NCBI RefSeq assembly: GCF_002902945.1
Contig: NZ_CP026101.1
Coordinates: forward strand, 1,426,001 to 1,490,000
DNA: 64,000 nucleotides
Direction of reading: 5' to 3'
Origin: Paraburkholderia caribensis
GTDB lineage: Bacteria; Pseudomonadota; Gammaproteobacteria; Burkholderiales; Burkholderiaceae
The translations under genes were made by a program, and so were the position numbers. This document shows, piece after piece, positions 8,190 to 16,540 of the stretch; the stretch's first letter is position 1, and the number at the start of each line of letters is the position of its first letter. The notes under the pieces are model-generated. The model did not search any database. It saw nothing but the letters and a program-made list of their open reading frames with translations, and was not told the DNA's origin.

Positions 8190-9869
8190 TCAGTCGCCGC
8201 GGCGCGTGTTGCGCGGGCCGTCGTTGCGGCGAGCGCCGTAACCGCCGTCGCGCGAGAAACCGCCTTCGCGATTGCCGCCGCGATAGCCGCCTTCGCGGTT
8301 ACCGCCGCCGAAGCCGCCTTCACGCGAACCGCCTGCCGGCTTGTTGCCCCAGCTGCGGCCACCCCCGCTGCCGGCTTCGCGCGGCGCGCCGAAGCCGCCG
8401 CCATTACCGCCTTCACGGGCGCCATAGCCGCCGCCGTTGCCGTCACGCGAACCAGCGTAGCCCGGCTTGCCGCCGCCGCTGCCGAAGCGTCGGCCGCCAT
8501 TGCCGCCGCCCGGACGGCCACGGCCGCCGCCGAAACCGCCGCGACCGTTGGCCGGCGGTGACTTACGCGGCTCGAAGCCTTCGACGACGTTGACGGGCAG
8601 CGGCGAACGCACGAAACGCTCGATGCGCTTCAGCGCGCCCTGTTCCGCGTGATGCACGAGGCTCACCGCGATGCCCGACCGGCCCGCGCGGCCCGTACGG
8701 CCGATACGGTGCACGTAGTCTTCGGCGAACTTCGGCAGGTCGTAGTTGAACACGTGGGTGATGCCGGGGATGTCGATGCCGCGCGCAGCGACGTCGGTAG
8801 CCACCAGCACGCGCACGCGGCGCTCGCGCAGCGCGCGGATCGTGCGGTTACGCGCGCCTTGCGGCAGGTCGCCGTGCAGCGCAGCCGATTCGAAACCGGC
8901 ATCGGCCAGACGGCCGGCCAGCGAGTCGGCGTCGCTCTTGGTCGCCGTGAAGACGATGGCCTGGTCGAGGCCGTCGGCGCGCAGCAGATGGTCGAGCAGA
9001 CGATCCTTGTGATCGCGGTCGTCGACGTAGTGCACGGTTTGCGCGATGTTCGTGCGCTGTTCCATGCGCTGGACGATCTCGATACGCTCCGGATCCTTCA
9101 GCAGACGGCCCGTCAGCGAACCGATCTTGCCGTCGAGCGTGGCCGAGAACAGCATGGTTTGACGCGTCGCGGGCGTCGCGGCGACGATCGTCTCGATGTC
9201 GTCGATGAAGCCCATGTCGAGCATGCGGTCGGCTTCGTCGAGCACGAGCATCTGCAGTTGCGACAGGTCGATGCGGCCGCGCTCCAGATGGTCGAGCAGA
9301 CGGCCCGGCGTGGCGACCAGGATTTCGGGGTTCTTCGCCAGCAGCATCAGCTGCTGGCCGTAGGCGACGCCGCCCAGAATGCTGACGGTGCGCAGGCGCT
9401 TGAGGTGCTTGCCGTACGTGGACGCTGCCGTCGTCACCTGCATCGCGAGTTCGCGAGTCGGCGTGAGGACGAGCAGGCCCGGACGCGCGACGGGCATCGG
9501 ACGGCGGCCACGGCCACCCGCGGCGCTGTCGCTGCGCGGCTCGCGCGGTTGGCTGGCCTGGGCTTTTTGCAGCTGTGCGAAACGCTCGATGGCGGGCAGC
9601 ATGAACGCCGCCGTCTTGCCCGAACCCGTCGGGCTCGAGACCAGCAGATCGCGGCCCGCGATGCCGGCGGGGATGGCGCGCTGCTGGACGGGCGTCGGCG
9701 TCTTGTAGCCGGCTGCCGTCAGCGCAGAGACGATATCCGCCGACAGACCCAGCTCAGCGAACGTCGGGCCTTCAGCTTCAACGGCTTGCACGGCCGTTTC
9801 CGGCGTGTCGAGACCGAGGGCTTGTTCGGCGATGGCGTTCAGCGGGCTGGTGGTATTGCTCGAAGTCAT
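8190..9869 (-). CDS. rhlE: DEAD-box RNA helicase, RhlE type with RGG-rich tail
   Basis: The 559-residue protein has an N-terminal extension of about 35 residues, the Q motif and Walker A (SSPTGSGKTAAF), VLDEADRML, the SAT motif in LFSATL, and HRIGRTGRAGRSG at the end of the second RecA domain. After about residue 420 follows a tail of roughly 130 residues of Gly, Arg, Asn and Tyr (GGGN-REGG-type repeats), expected to be disordered and RNA binding. Such helicases remodel rRNA and mRNA, often in the cold. AAGGA precedes the ATG. A candidate promoter near 10183 would give a leader of about 300 nt. RhlE versus DbpA/SrmB assignment rests on overall resemblance. Confidence 0.92.
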   Translation of the reverse strand: MTSSNTTSPLNAIAEQALGLDTPETAVQAVEAEGPTFAELGLSADIVSALTAAGYKTPTPVQQRAIPAGIAGRDLLVSSPTGSGKTAAFMLPAIERFAQLQKAQASQPREPRSDSAAGGRGRRPMPVARPGLLVLTPTRELAMQVTTAASTYGKHLKRLRTVSILGGVAYGQQLMLLAKNPEILVATPGRLLDHLERGRIDLSQLQMLVLDEADRMLDMGFIDDIETIVAATPATRQTMLFSATLDGKIGSLTGRLLKDPERIEIVQRMEQRTNIAQTVHYVDDRDHKDRLLDHLLRADGLDQAIVFTATKSDADSLAGRLADAGFESAALHGDLPQGARNRTIRALRERRVRVLVATDVAARGIDIPGITHVFNYDLPKFAEDYVHRIGRTGRAGRSGIAVSLVHHAEQGALKRIERFVRSPLPVNVVEGFEPRKSPPANGRGGFGGGRGRPGGGNGGRRFGSGGGKPGYAGSRDGNGGGYGAREGGNGGGFGAPREAGSGGGRSWGNKPAGGSREGGFGGGNREGGYRGGNREGGFSRDGGYGARRNDGPRNTRRGD

Positions 9870-10290
9870 GAGAATCCTTGAAACATGGGAAATAACACGT
9901 CGGCGCCAATCGGCATACCCAAGTCGTCGGATTCAGCGAGCAAAAAATCAGCGAGCAAATCGAAAAACGGGGGCAACTCGCAACAATGAAGGCGAGTTTC
10001 TCGTTAGAAGCTGTATCGAATGCGACATGCCGGAATTGGCGTGCCGCCAGCCTGGACTTGACGGCCCGTAGGGCCATGCAGGAGGGGACAGGTTCTAAAC
10101 TGGATTGGAGCAAAACGCTACGAGACGCTTTTCCGCAGCGTCGCCGGAACAGGCCGGACATAAGCGGTGAAGCGCAGTCAGCATTGTACCGAATTTTGCT
10201 GCACCGCGCCACCATTAAGAACTTTCTGAACGAAGATGGCTGATTCGTGGGACGAATAGATGCTCAGCCGTGCCTTCAATGCGAGCCGTA
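9870..10290. promoter_or_regulatory. rhlE upstream region with candidate long 5' UTR
   Basis: This 421-bp gap precedes rhlE on the minus strand and follows the acyl-CoA-binding protein gene. A minus-strand -10 TACAAT at 10188-10183 (weak -35) would start transcription near 10176, leaving about 307 nt of leader. Long leaders are known for cold-regulated DEAD-box genes. No gene with a ribosome site is visible here, and I see no clear terminator for the upstream gene. Confidence 0.35.
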
Positions 10291-10560
10291 TCAGGCCGCC
10301 GTGCCGTTTTTCAGCGACTCGACCAGCTCGACATATTGCTGGCGCGCGGTTTCCTGCGGCGTGCCCTGCAGCGCGGCCCACGCGTCGTATTTGTATTTGC
10401 CGACGATATCCGTAAAGCCGGGCTTGTCGCCGTGCACGTCGCCGTCGGTGGCCTGCTTGAAGAGCGCGTACAGGCGCAGCAGCGTGAGATTGCCCGGACG
10501 CTCCGGCAGTTGCTTCACGTCTTCCTGTGCCTTGGCGAAGAGACCGTCCACGTCGCTCAT
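10291..10560 (-). CDS. Acyl-CoA-binding protein
   Basis: The 89-residue protein matches the whole ACBP fold: four helices, with the YKYDAW-type motif in GKYKYDAWAAL for CoA recognition and LYALFKQATDGD in helix 2. It binds medium- and long-chain acyl-CoA esters in the cytoplasm. The Met at 10560 (MSDVDGLF) has GGAGAATCTG directly upstream; an earlier ATG at 10572 overlaps that ribosome site. It is divergent from tsaB. Bacterial ACBP genes are uncommon outside proteobacteria and a few other groups; here it may buffer acyl-CoA during fatty-acid growth, which is inference. Confidence 0.93.
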   Translation of the reverse strand: MSDVDGLFAKAQEDVKQLPERPGNLTLLRLYALFKQATDGDVHGDKPGFTDIVGKYKYDAWAALQGTPQETARQQYVELVESLKNGTAA

Positions 10561-10704
10561 CAGATTCTCCATGCTTTATTCGAGATAGGGCGTCGATCAT
10601 AACAAGCGACGCGCGGCGCGCGGTCACGCGGGGATGGAGCGATCCTTCCAAACGCCGGGCGCGGATGGGCTTTTGTTCGCATCCGGCGACGCAGGGTGCC
10701 GCAT

Positions 10705-10710
10705 TACAAT
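10705..10710 (+). promoter_or_regulatory. -10 element of tsaB (possible leaderless transcript)
   Basis: TACAAT ends seven bases before the tsaB ATG at 10718, so transcription would begin at or next to the start codon. No Shine-Dalgarno sequence lies between them and no good -35 hexamer is visible. Confidence 0.4.
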
Positions 10711-10717
10711 AGCGGTC

Positions 10718-11608
10718 ATGACGAAAACCGTGCTGCTTGCCCTCGATACTTCGACCGAATTCTGCTCGGTCGCACTCCTGTCCGCCGAATCCGCCGACGC
10801 TGCGTCACCGGCCGGTCCGCGCGCGCCTGCGTCCGCGCCGCGTGTGTGGACTCGCCACGAGGCGACGGGCGCGGTCTCCAGCGCACGGCTTCTTCCCGCG
10901 ATCCGCGAACTGTTCGACGAAGCGGGCCTCGCGCTCGCCGATTGCGACGCGATCGGGTTCGGTGCTGGTCCCGGCTCGTTCACGGGTCTGCGCACCGCGA
11001 CGGGCGTCGCGCAGGGCCTCGCGTTCGGGCTGGACTGCCCGGTGGTGCCCGTCGGCACGTTGCTCGCGTGTGCCGAAAGCGCGCGGCTGCGCGATCCGTC
11101 GGTGACGCGCGTGCTTGCCGCGCTCGACGCCCGCATGGACGAGGTCTATTGGGCCGACTACGCGTGGGACGACGGCGCGGGCGAATGGCGCACGGTTCAT
11201 CCCGCGTCGCTTGGCGCGCCGGATGCGCTGACGTTGCCGGATCAGCCGTTCACGCTCGCGGGCAATGCCGCAGCTGCGTTCGGCGAGCGACTGACGGCGG
11301 CGTCGGCGGCGCGCAGCGTCGATCGGGAAGCCGTGCCGCACGCCTTGCCGGTTGCGTTCGCCGCGCTGCGGGCGTTCCGCGCGGGCCGCACGCTACCCGC
11401 CGACCAGGCCGCGCCGGAATACATCCGCGACAAGGTCGCGCAGACCACGGAAGAGCGCATGGCCGCGAAAGCGGCGCAAGTGCGGGCCGCGGCAGCGCTG
11501 ACGGGTCAGCCGGGCAACGAGTCCCAGCCGGGTAAAGCAGATCAATCGGGTAAAACGGATAAAACGGGCCGGTCGGCCCAAACCGCGCACGACGAGGGCA
11601 CGCGATGA
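10718..11608 (+). CDS. tsaB: tRNA threonylcarbamoyladenosine biosynthesis protein TsaB
   Basis: The 296-residue protein belongs to the ASKHA fold: LLALDTSTEFCSVAL at the N-terminus and GFGAGPGSFTGLRTA are the typical motifs. TsaB scaffolds TsaD and TsaE for N6-threonylcarbamoylation of A37 in ANN-decoding tRNAs. E. coli TsaB has 231 residues; here an Ala-rich insertion near residues 25-40 and a hydrophilic tail rich in Gly, Gln, Lys, Ser and Thr (last 40 residues) account for the extra length. The ATG at 10718 starts the family homology. Its TGA overlaps the rimI ATG as ATGA. Confidence 0.93.
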   Translation: MTKTVLLALDTSTEFCSVALLSAESADAASPAGPRAPASAPRVWTRHEATGAVSSARLLPAIRELFDEAGLALADCDAIGFGAGPGSFTGLRTATGVAQGLAFGLDCPVVPVGTLLACAESARLRDPSVTRVLAALDARMDEVYWADYAWDDGAGEWRTVHPASLGAPDALTLPDQPFTLAGNAAAAFGERLTAASAARSVDREAVPHALPVAFAALRAFRAGRTLPADQAAPEYIRDKVAQTTEERMAAKAAQVRAAAALTGQPGNESQPGKADQSGKTDKTGRSAQTAHDEGTR

Positions 11609-12099
11609 GTGGTGTGTTGCTGGCGGACCGCTACATGTCGCCAATGACGGAGGGCGATCTCGATGAGGTCGCCGCCGTCGAAAAGCTCGCGTATGAATTT
11701 CCATGGAGCCGGGGCAACTTCGAAGACTCGCTACGCAACGGTTACTTTGGCATGTGCCTGCGGCACGTGACGGGTACGCTGATCGGCTATTGCGTGCTGA
11801 TGCCCGTCGTCGATGAAATGCATCTGCTGAACCTGTGTGTCGCGCCCGTGGCGCAGCATGCGGGCGCGGGGCTCGCACTGCTGCGCGAAGCCGTGCGCAT
11901 CACGCGCGGCGAGAAGCTCGCGGGCATGCTGCTCGAAGTGCGGCCGTCGAACCATCGCGCGATCAAGCTGTACGAGCGCTTTGGCTTCACGTCGATTGGC
12001 CGTCGCAAGAACTATTATCCGGCGCGGCATCGCAGCCGGGAGGACGCCATCGTCATGCGTTTCAGTTTCGCAAAGGAGGGCGCAGATGGCGCTGCATGA
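11605..12099 (+). CDS. rimI: Ribosomal protein S18-alanine N-acetyltransferase
   Basis: The 164-residue GNAT protein acetylates the N-terminal alanine of ribosomal protein S18. The GNAT acetyl-CoA region is LNLCVAPVAQHAGAG followed by ALLREAV, with the family-typical LEVRPSNHRAIKLYERFGF and RKNYYP further on. The start overlaps the tsaB stop in ATGA, and its own end overlaps the next gene by 14 bp. tsaB-rimI adjacency is common in proteobacteria and supports the name. Confidence 0.93.
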   Translation: MSGVLLADRYMSPMTEGDLDEVAAVEKLAYEFPWSRGNFEDSLRNGYFGMCLRHVTGTLIGYCVLMPVVDEMHLLNLCVAPVAQHAGAGLALLREAVRITRGEKLAGMLLEVRPSNHRAIKLYERFGFTSIGRRKNYYPARHRSREDAIVMRFSFAKEGADGAA

Positions 12100-13111
12100 A
12101 TCTGCAATGGAAGAACTCGGCCTGGCGCCGATGTGGGTGCGTCGCGGGATCACGCAAGGCGCGGCAGACCAGCCTCCACCCGTAATCTCCGCCGATGCCG
12201 TGGCGAGCCAAGCGCCGCTTGCGCGCGCCGATAGGGAGGCGGCTGATAGCAACCAGGCGGTTCGCGCGGAAGCAACGGGTCCGATCGAAGCGCAATCGGA
12301 CACTGCAATGCCGGGTGACATCGTTGAGCCTGCAATCAAACCCGTTGCGCGAGCCGAAGCGCAAGGGGCGCATGCACCCCAATCCCGCCGCGCGCCGCCG
12401 CCCGCAGCCGACACGCCATCGCCGCCGGCCGACGACGACTTCGCCTGGTTCGACGACCTTCCCGCCGAACCGCCGTCGCCTGCGTCCGAGGTCGAAGCCA
12501 GAGCGGACAGCCCCGCGCAGCCCGCCATCGATACGCTCGACTGGCCCGCGCTCGAAGCCCGCGTGTCGGCATGCGAACGCTGCCGTCTATGCGAGCGGCG
12601 CACGAACACGGTGTTCGGCGTCGGCGATCGCGAAGCCGACTGGATGCTGATCGGCGAGGCGCCAGGCGAGAACGAGGACAAGCAGGGCGAACCGTTCGTC
12701 GGTCAGGCGGGCAAGCTGCTCGACAACATGCTGCAATCGCTCGATCTCGCGCGCGGCACGAACGTCTACATCGCCAATGTGATCAAGTGCCGGCCGCCTG
12801 GCAACCGCAATCCGGAACCGGACGAGGTCGCGCGCTGCGAGCCGTATCTGCAACGCCAGGTCGCGCTCGTGAAGCCGAAGCTGATCGTGGCGCTTGGGCG
12901 TTTCGCCGCGCAGAGTCTGCTGAAGACGGAGGCGAGCATTTCGTCGCTGCGCGGACGCGTTCACGAATACGAAGGCGTGCCCGTCATCGTTACTTATCAT
13001 CCCGCGTATCTGCTGCGCAGCCTCGGCGACAAGGCGAAGTCCTGGCAGGACTTGTGCCTCGCTCGCGACACCTGGCGCAACGCAGCCGCGCAAGGAGAAG
13101 CGGCGAAATGA
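12086..13111 (+). CDS. Type 4 (Fe-S) uracil-DNA glycosylase with long disordered N-terminus
   Basis: The 341-residue protein starts with about 150 residues rich in Ala, Pro, Glu and Asp, then a family 4 uracil-DNA glycosylase domain. That domain has clustered cysteines (ACERCRLCERR, later IKCRPPGN and ARCEPYL) expected to hold a 4Fe-4S cluster, the motif GEAPGENEDKQGEPFVGQAG and the C-terminal TYHPAYLLR. It removes uracil from DNA. Family members without the extension are about 200-230 residues. AAAGGAGGG precedes the ATG, which lies inside the end of rimI. The next gene overlaps by ATGA, so the four genes are very likely one operon. Confidence 0.93.
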   Translation: MALHESAMEELGLAPMWVRRGITQGAADQPPPVISADAVASQAPLARADREAADSNQAVRAEATGPIEAQSDTAMPGDIVEPAIKPVARAEAQGAHAPQSRRAPPPAADTPSPPADDDFAWFDDLPAEPPSPASEVEARADSPAQPAIDTLDWPALEARVSACERCRLCERRTNTVFGVGDREADWMLIGEAPGENEDKQGEPFVGQAGKLLDNMLQSLDLARGTNVYIANVIKCRPPGNRNPEPDEVARCEPYLQRQVALVKPKLIVALGRFAAQSLLKTEASISSLRGRVHEYEGVPVIVTYHPAYLLRSLGDKAKSWQDLCLARDTWRNAAAQGEAAK

Positions 13112-14088
13112 GCGAGGACGCCGGGCCGGCCGCCTCATTCGATGCGCCGTCAACGGTCCGGCTCGATGCGCTGGCCGATGCCGCCGTACGCGACATCGCG
13201 TGGTTGCTGTTCAGTCCCGGTCTGTTGCGCGCCCAACGGCCGCCCGGCGTGCTCGCGACGCCGTTCGAATCGCCCGATGAAGTCGCTGCGTCGCTGGACT
13301 GGCTCGAAGCGCAGGATGCCGACCCCGCCGCGTTGCATCGGCATATCGCGGCGGCGCGCGTGACGCGCCTCGGGCGCTACGCCGAGTGCCTGCTCGGATG
13401 GTTTCTGCAGCAGGGCCCGGCGGCCCACCTGATTGCGGCGAACGTCGCGCTGCGCCGCGCGGGCGTGACGCTAGGCGAATGCGATTTTCTCGTCGAGACG
13501 CAGGCGGGCAGGCGGCTGCATTGGGAACTGGCTGTCAAATGTTATCTGCACGCGGGCGATGGCCGCGGCGAGCTGGCCGATTACGTGGGCCCGAATCTGC
13601 AGGACCGCTTCGATCTGAAGCTCGCGCATCTGCTCGATCATCAACTGCCGCTCAGTGCGCGCGAAGAGTTTGCGTCGCTCGGACATCGGGGGCCGTGGGA
13701 GCCGCAGATGTTCGTCAAGGGCTGGCTGTTCTATCGGAATGGACGCGCGGAGCGCGATCCCGTCGAAATCGATCCGGCGCACGCGCGCGGCTGGTGGACG
13801 ACGCGCGCCGACTGGGCGTCGTTTGCCGGCACGCAGGCCGATGCGTGGATGCTGCTGCCCAGGCTCGAATGGCTCGCACCGCGCGTGCGCGATGGGCGTC
13901 ACGCGCCGGGTTTCATGTCAGCGGCTGCGCTCGCGCAGCAACTCGCGCAACAGACCGGCCCCACGATGGTCGCGGCGTTCGTCGAGCGTGCCGATGGACA
14001 GTGGACCGAGCGCTCGCGCGGCTTCATCGTGCCCGACGACTGGCCCGAGCGCGCGCAGGCATTTGCGCGCGAGCCGACGCGCCGCTGA
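13108..14088 (+). CDS. DUF1853 family protein
   Basis: The 326-residue protein resembles the uncharacterised DUF1853 family: an N-terminal RDIAWLLFSPGLL segment, then LGRYAECLLGWFLQ, a CDFLVETQAGRRLHWELAVKCYL core and FVKGWLFYR. The acidic and Lys residues of the CDFLVET...HWELAVK stretch recall a PD-(D/E)XK nuclease core, but this is only a pattern judgement. The start overlaps the glycosylase stop in ATGA and has CAAGGAG upstream. Function is unknown; tight coupling to a uracil-DNA glycosylase makes a nucleic-acid role conceivable. Confidence 0.85.
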   Translation: MSEDAGPAASFDAPSTVRLDALADAAVRDIAWLLFSPGLLRAQRPPGVLATPFESPDEVAASLDWLEAQDADPAALHRHIAAARVTRLGRYAECLLGWFLQQGPAAHLIAANVALRRAGVTLGECDFLVETQAGRRLHWELAVKCYLHAGDGRGELADYVGPNLQDRFDLKLAHLLDHQLPLSAREEFASLGHRGPWEPQMFVKGWLFYRNGRAERDPVEIDPAHARGWWTTRADWASFAGTQADAWMLLPRLEWLAPRVRDGRHAPGFMSAAALAQQLAQQTGPTMVAAFVERADGQWTERSRGFIVPDDWPERAQAFAREPTRR

Positions 14089-14110
14089 CCAGGCGCTCAG
14101 CGCCAGGGCG

Positions 14111-14917
14111 TCACCACCAGCGATAGAAATGATGCACCGGCCCGACGCCATGACCGACGTCGAGCCGGCCGCTCTGTTCGAGCGCGCCCGTCAACCAGAC
14201 TTTCGCGTCGGCGACGGCGCTCGCGAGGTCGTCGCGCTGCGGAATCAGCGCCGCGATCGCCGACGACAGCGAGCAGCCCGTGCCGTGCGTGTTCTTGACG
14301 GGCACGCGCGGTCCGGCGAGGCGCATCGTGCCGCTGTCCTGTATCAGCCAGTCGGGGCTGTCGGCAGCGGCGAGATGGCCGCCTTTCATCAGCACGGCGC
14401 GCGCGCCCAGCTTGCGTAGCGCTTCGCCCTGATCGACCATCGCGGCTTCGTCGGCCGCGCTCGATGTGCCGAGCAGCGCGGCCGCTTCCGGCAGGTTCGG
14501 CGTCAGCAGATCGGCGAGCGGCAGCAGTTCGCTGCGCACGGCGTCGACGGCTTCGGGTGCGAGCAGCGCGTGATTGCTCTTCGAGATCATCACGGTATCG
14601 AGCACCACGTGCCTCGGCTGGTGACGGCGCAGCGCATCGGCGACGGCGCGCACGATCGACGCGTTCGCCAGCATGCCGATCTTCACCGCGTCGATGCGGA
14701 TGTCGTCGAATACGGCGTCCAGTTGCGCGGTGACGAAGCCGGGATCGGGCGTGTGGATGGCCGTCACGCCGCGCGTGTTCTGCGCCGTCAACGCGGTGAT
14801 CACGCTCGCGCCGTACGCGCCGAGCGCCGAGAAAGCCTTGAGATCGGCCTGAATGCCGGCGCCGCCGCCGGAGTCGGAACCGGCGATCGTCAGGACGTTG
14901 GGAATCGGTCGGGTCAT
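14111..14917 (-). CDS. thiD: Hydroxymethylpyrimidine/phosphomethylpyrimidine kinase
   Basis: This 268-residue ribokinase-fold enzyme phosphorylates HMP and HMP-P in thiamine biosynthesis. GSDSGGGAGIQADLKAF near the N-terminus binds HMP, and KNTHGTGCSLSSAIAA near the C-terminus is the anion hole and catalytic region. The Met at 14917 begins the family homology; the frame continues upstream by 22 unrelated codons. No TPP riboswitch is recognisable in the 96 bp before it. It is convergent with the DUF1853 gene (22 bp apart) and follows lplT on the same strand. Confidence 0.95.
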   Translation of the reverse strand: MTRPIPNVLTIAGSDSGGGAGIQADLKAFSALGAYGASVITALTAQNTRGVTAIHTPDPGFVTAQLDAVFDDIRIDAVKIGMLANASIVRAVADALRRHQPRHVVLDTVMISKSNHALLAPEAVDAVRSELLPLADLLTPNLPEAAALLGTSSAADEAAMVDQGEALRKLGARAVLMKGGHLAAADSPDWLIQDSGTMRLAGPRVPVKNTHGTGCSLSSAIAALIPQRDDLASAVADAKVWLTGALEQSGRLDVGHGVGPVHHFYRWW

Positions 14918-15013
14918 GGAAGAACCTGAAAAGCGAAGCGCGCGTGACGCATTGAAAGAAGACGGATGCGCGGCGGCAGCCAAGGTGCGGCAGCGGCGGG
15001 TGTCAGCGCGGCG

Positions 15014-16321
15014 TCAGTGCCGCGCTTCGCCGATCAGCGACACGGAATCGAACGCGCGCTGGTTCGCCTGATGGCGGCGCATCACGAGCCACATCATCAC
15101 GCACACGAAGGTGCCGAACAGCACGATCACGATGGCGACGGGCACGTCGAGCCACACCAGCACGGCGTACAGGCACAGCATGACGAGCACGGAGAGATTC
15201 TCGTTGAAGTTCTGCACGGCGATCGAGTGACCCGCCGACAGCAGCACGTGCCCGCGATGCTGGAGCAGCGCATTCATCGGCACGACGAAGAACCCCGACA
15301 GCGCACCGACGATCATCAGGAAGATATAGGCAAAGATCAGATAACCGGGGACGTGCATCCTGCCGAAGTAAAAGCCCCAGTGAGTCGGAAACAGATGTTT
15401 CGTATAGAAGGCCATCAGCATCACCGCGATGCCCATGATGATGCCGACGGGCAGCACCGACAGCGACTTCTTCAGCGGCACGCGCGCGGCGGCGACCATC
15501 GCGCCCGCCGCGACGCCCACGGCGACGACGGCCTGCAGGATCGCGCCTTCCGACAGCGACATGCCGAGCGACACTTCCGCCCACTTCAGCACGATGAATT
15601 GCAGCGTCGCGCCGGCGCCCCAGAACAGCGTCGTGACGGCGAGCGAGATCTGGCCGAGCTTGTCGCGCCACAGCACGACGAAGCAGTCGGCGAAGTCGGT
15701 GATGAGCTTGATCGGGCCGTGTGCCTGGCGCGGATAGCGGGCGCCCGTGTCGGGAATGCGCAGATTGAAGAGCGCGGCGATAGCGTAGATCACGATGATG
15801 ATGAGCATCGCGGCTTCCGCCGGCGTATGGATCGCGGGGGGCGTGTGCTTGATGATATGCGAGGCGATATGCGGGCTGATCAGCGCGCCGCCGAGCACGG
15901 TGCCGAGAATGATCGAGCCGACGGTCGTGCCTTCTATCCAGCCGTTGGCGGCGACGAGTCGGTCAGGCGGCAGCAGTTCGGTGAGAATGCCGTACTTGGC
16001 GGGCGAGTAGGCGGCGGCGCCAAAGCCGACGATGCCGTACGCCAGCAGCGGATGCGCGCCGATCAGCATCGCGAGGCAACCGACCACCTTGATCGTATTG
16101 GTCACGAACATCACACGGCCCTTCGGACGGGAATCCGCGAAGGCGCCGACAAAAGCCGCGAGCACGACGTACGACAGCACAAAAAACAGCTTGAGCAGCG
16201 GCGTCATCCAGTTCGGGGCGTGAAGATCTTTCAGCAGTGCAATAGCAGCGATCAGAAGCGCATTGTCGGCCAGCGACGAAAAAAACTGCGCGGCCATAAT
16301 GGTGTAAAAACCTTTTTTCAT
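15014..16321 (-). CDS. lplT: Lysophospholipid transporter LplT (MFS)
   Basis: The 435-residue protein has about 12 predicted membrane segments and begins MKKGFYTIMAAQFFSSLADNALLIAA, the typical LplT start. It flips lysophospholipids across the inner membrane for reacylation. The ADSRPKGRVMF loop matches the MFS loop 2-3 motif. Usual partners Aas/acyltransferase are not next to it here. The Met at 16321 is used because the longer frame carries 30 polar unrelated residues. It is divergent from alr, with about 220 bp between. Confidence 0.9.
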   Translation of the reverse strand: MKKGFYTIMAAQFFSSLADNALLIAAIALLKDLHAPNWMTPLLKLFFVLSYVVLAAFVGAFADSRPKGRVMFVTNTIKVVGCLAMLIGAHPLLAYGIVGFGAAAYSPAKYGILTELLPPDRLVAANGWIEGTTVGSIILGTVLGGALISPHIASHIIKHTPPAIHTPAEAAMLIIIVIYAIAALFNLRIPDTGARYPRQAHGPIKLITDFADCFVVLWRDKLGQISLAVTTLFWGAGATLQFIVLKWAEVSLGMSLSEGAILQAVVAVGVAAGAMVAAARVPLKKSLSVLPVGIIMGIAVMLMAFYTKHLFPTHWGFYFGRMHVPGYLIFAYIFLMIVGALSGFFVVPMNALLQHRGHVLLSAGHSIAVQNFNENLSVLVMLCLYAVLVWLDVPVAIVIVLFGTFVCVMMWLVMRRHQANQRAFDSVSLIGEARH

Positions 16322-16540
16322 CTGATGCGATGCTTTCCTCGCTGCGGTCTGTCCGCCCCGGCCGTGAGGTGTGCGTCCGGGCTTATTCCGTTCGAAATGG
16401 GTTGTGCGCACGGCTTTATATCACGAAAATAGCCGAATCCCGACTAGCAGAATCCTTGATCGCATTGTCGCGGTTGCCGCGGGAGCGTTACAAACGCCCT
16501 GTAAGCTGCTGATTCGACAATGTCTTTACGAAAATATCCC

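Noticed and set aside
14092..14104. GGCGCT-C-AGCGCC palindrome between DUF1853 and thiD as a terminator
   Set aside because: The stem leaves too small a loop and no T-run follows on either strand.
14918..15013. TPP riboswitch before thiD
   Set aside because: None of the conserved TPP riboswitch sequence (for example CTGAGA) is present in the 96-bp gap.
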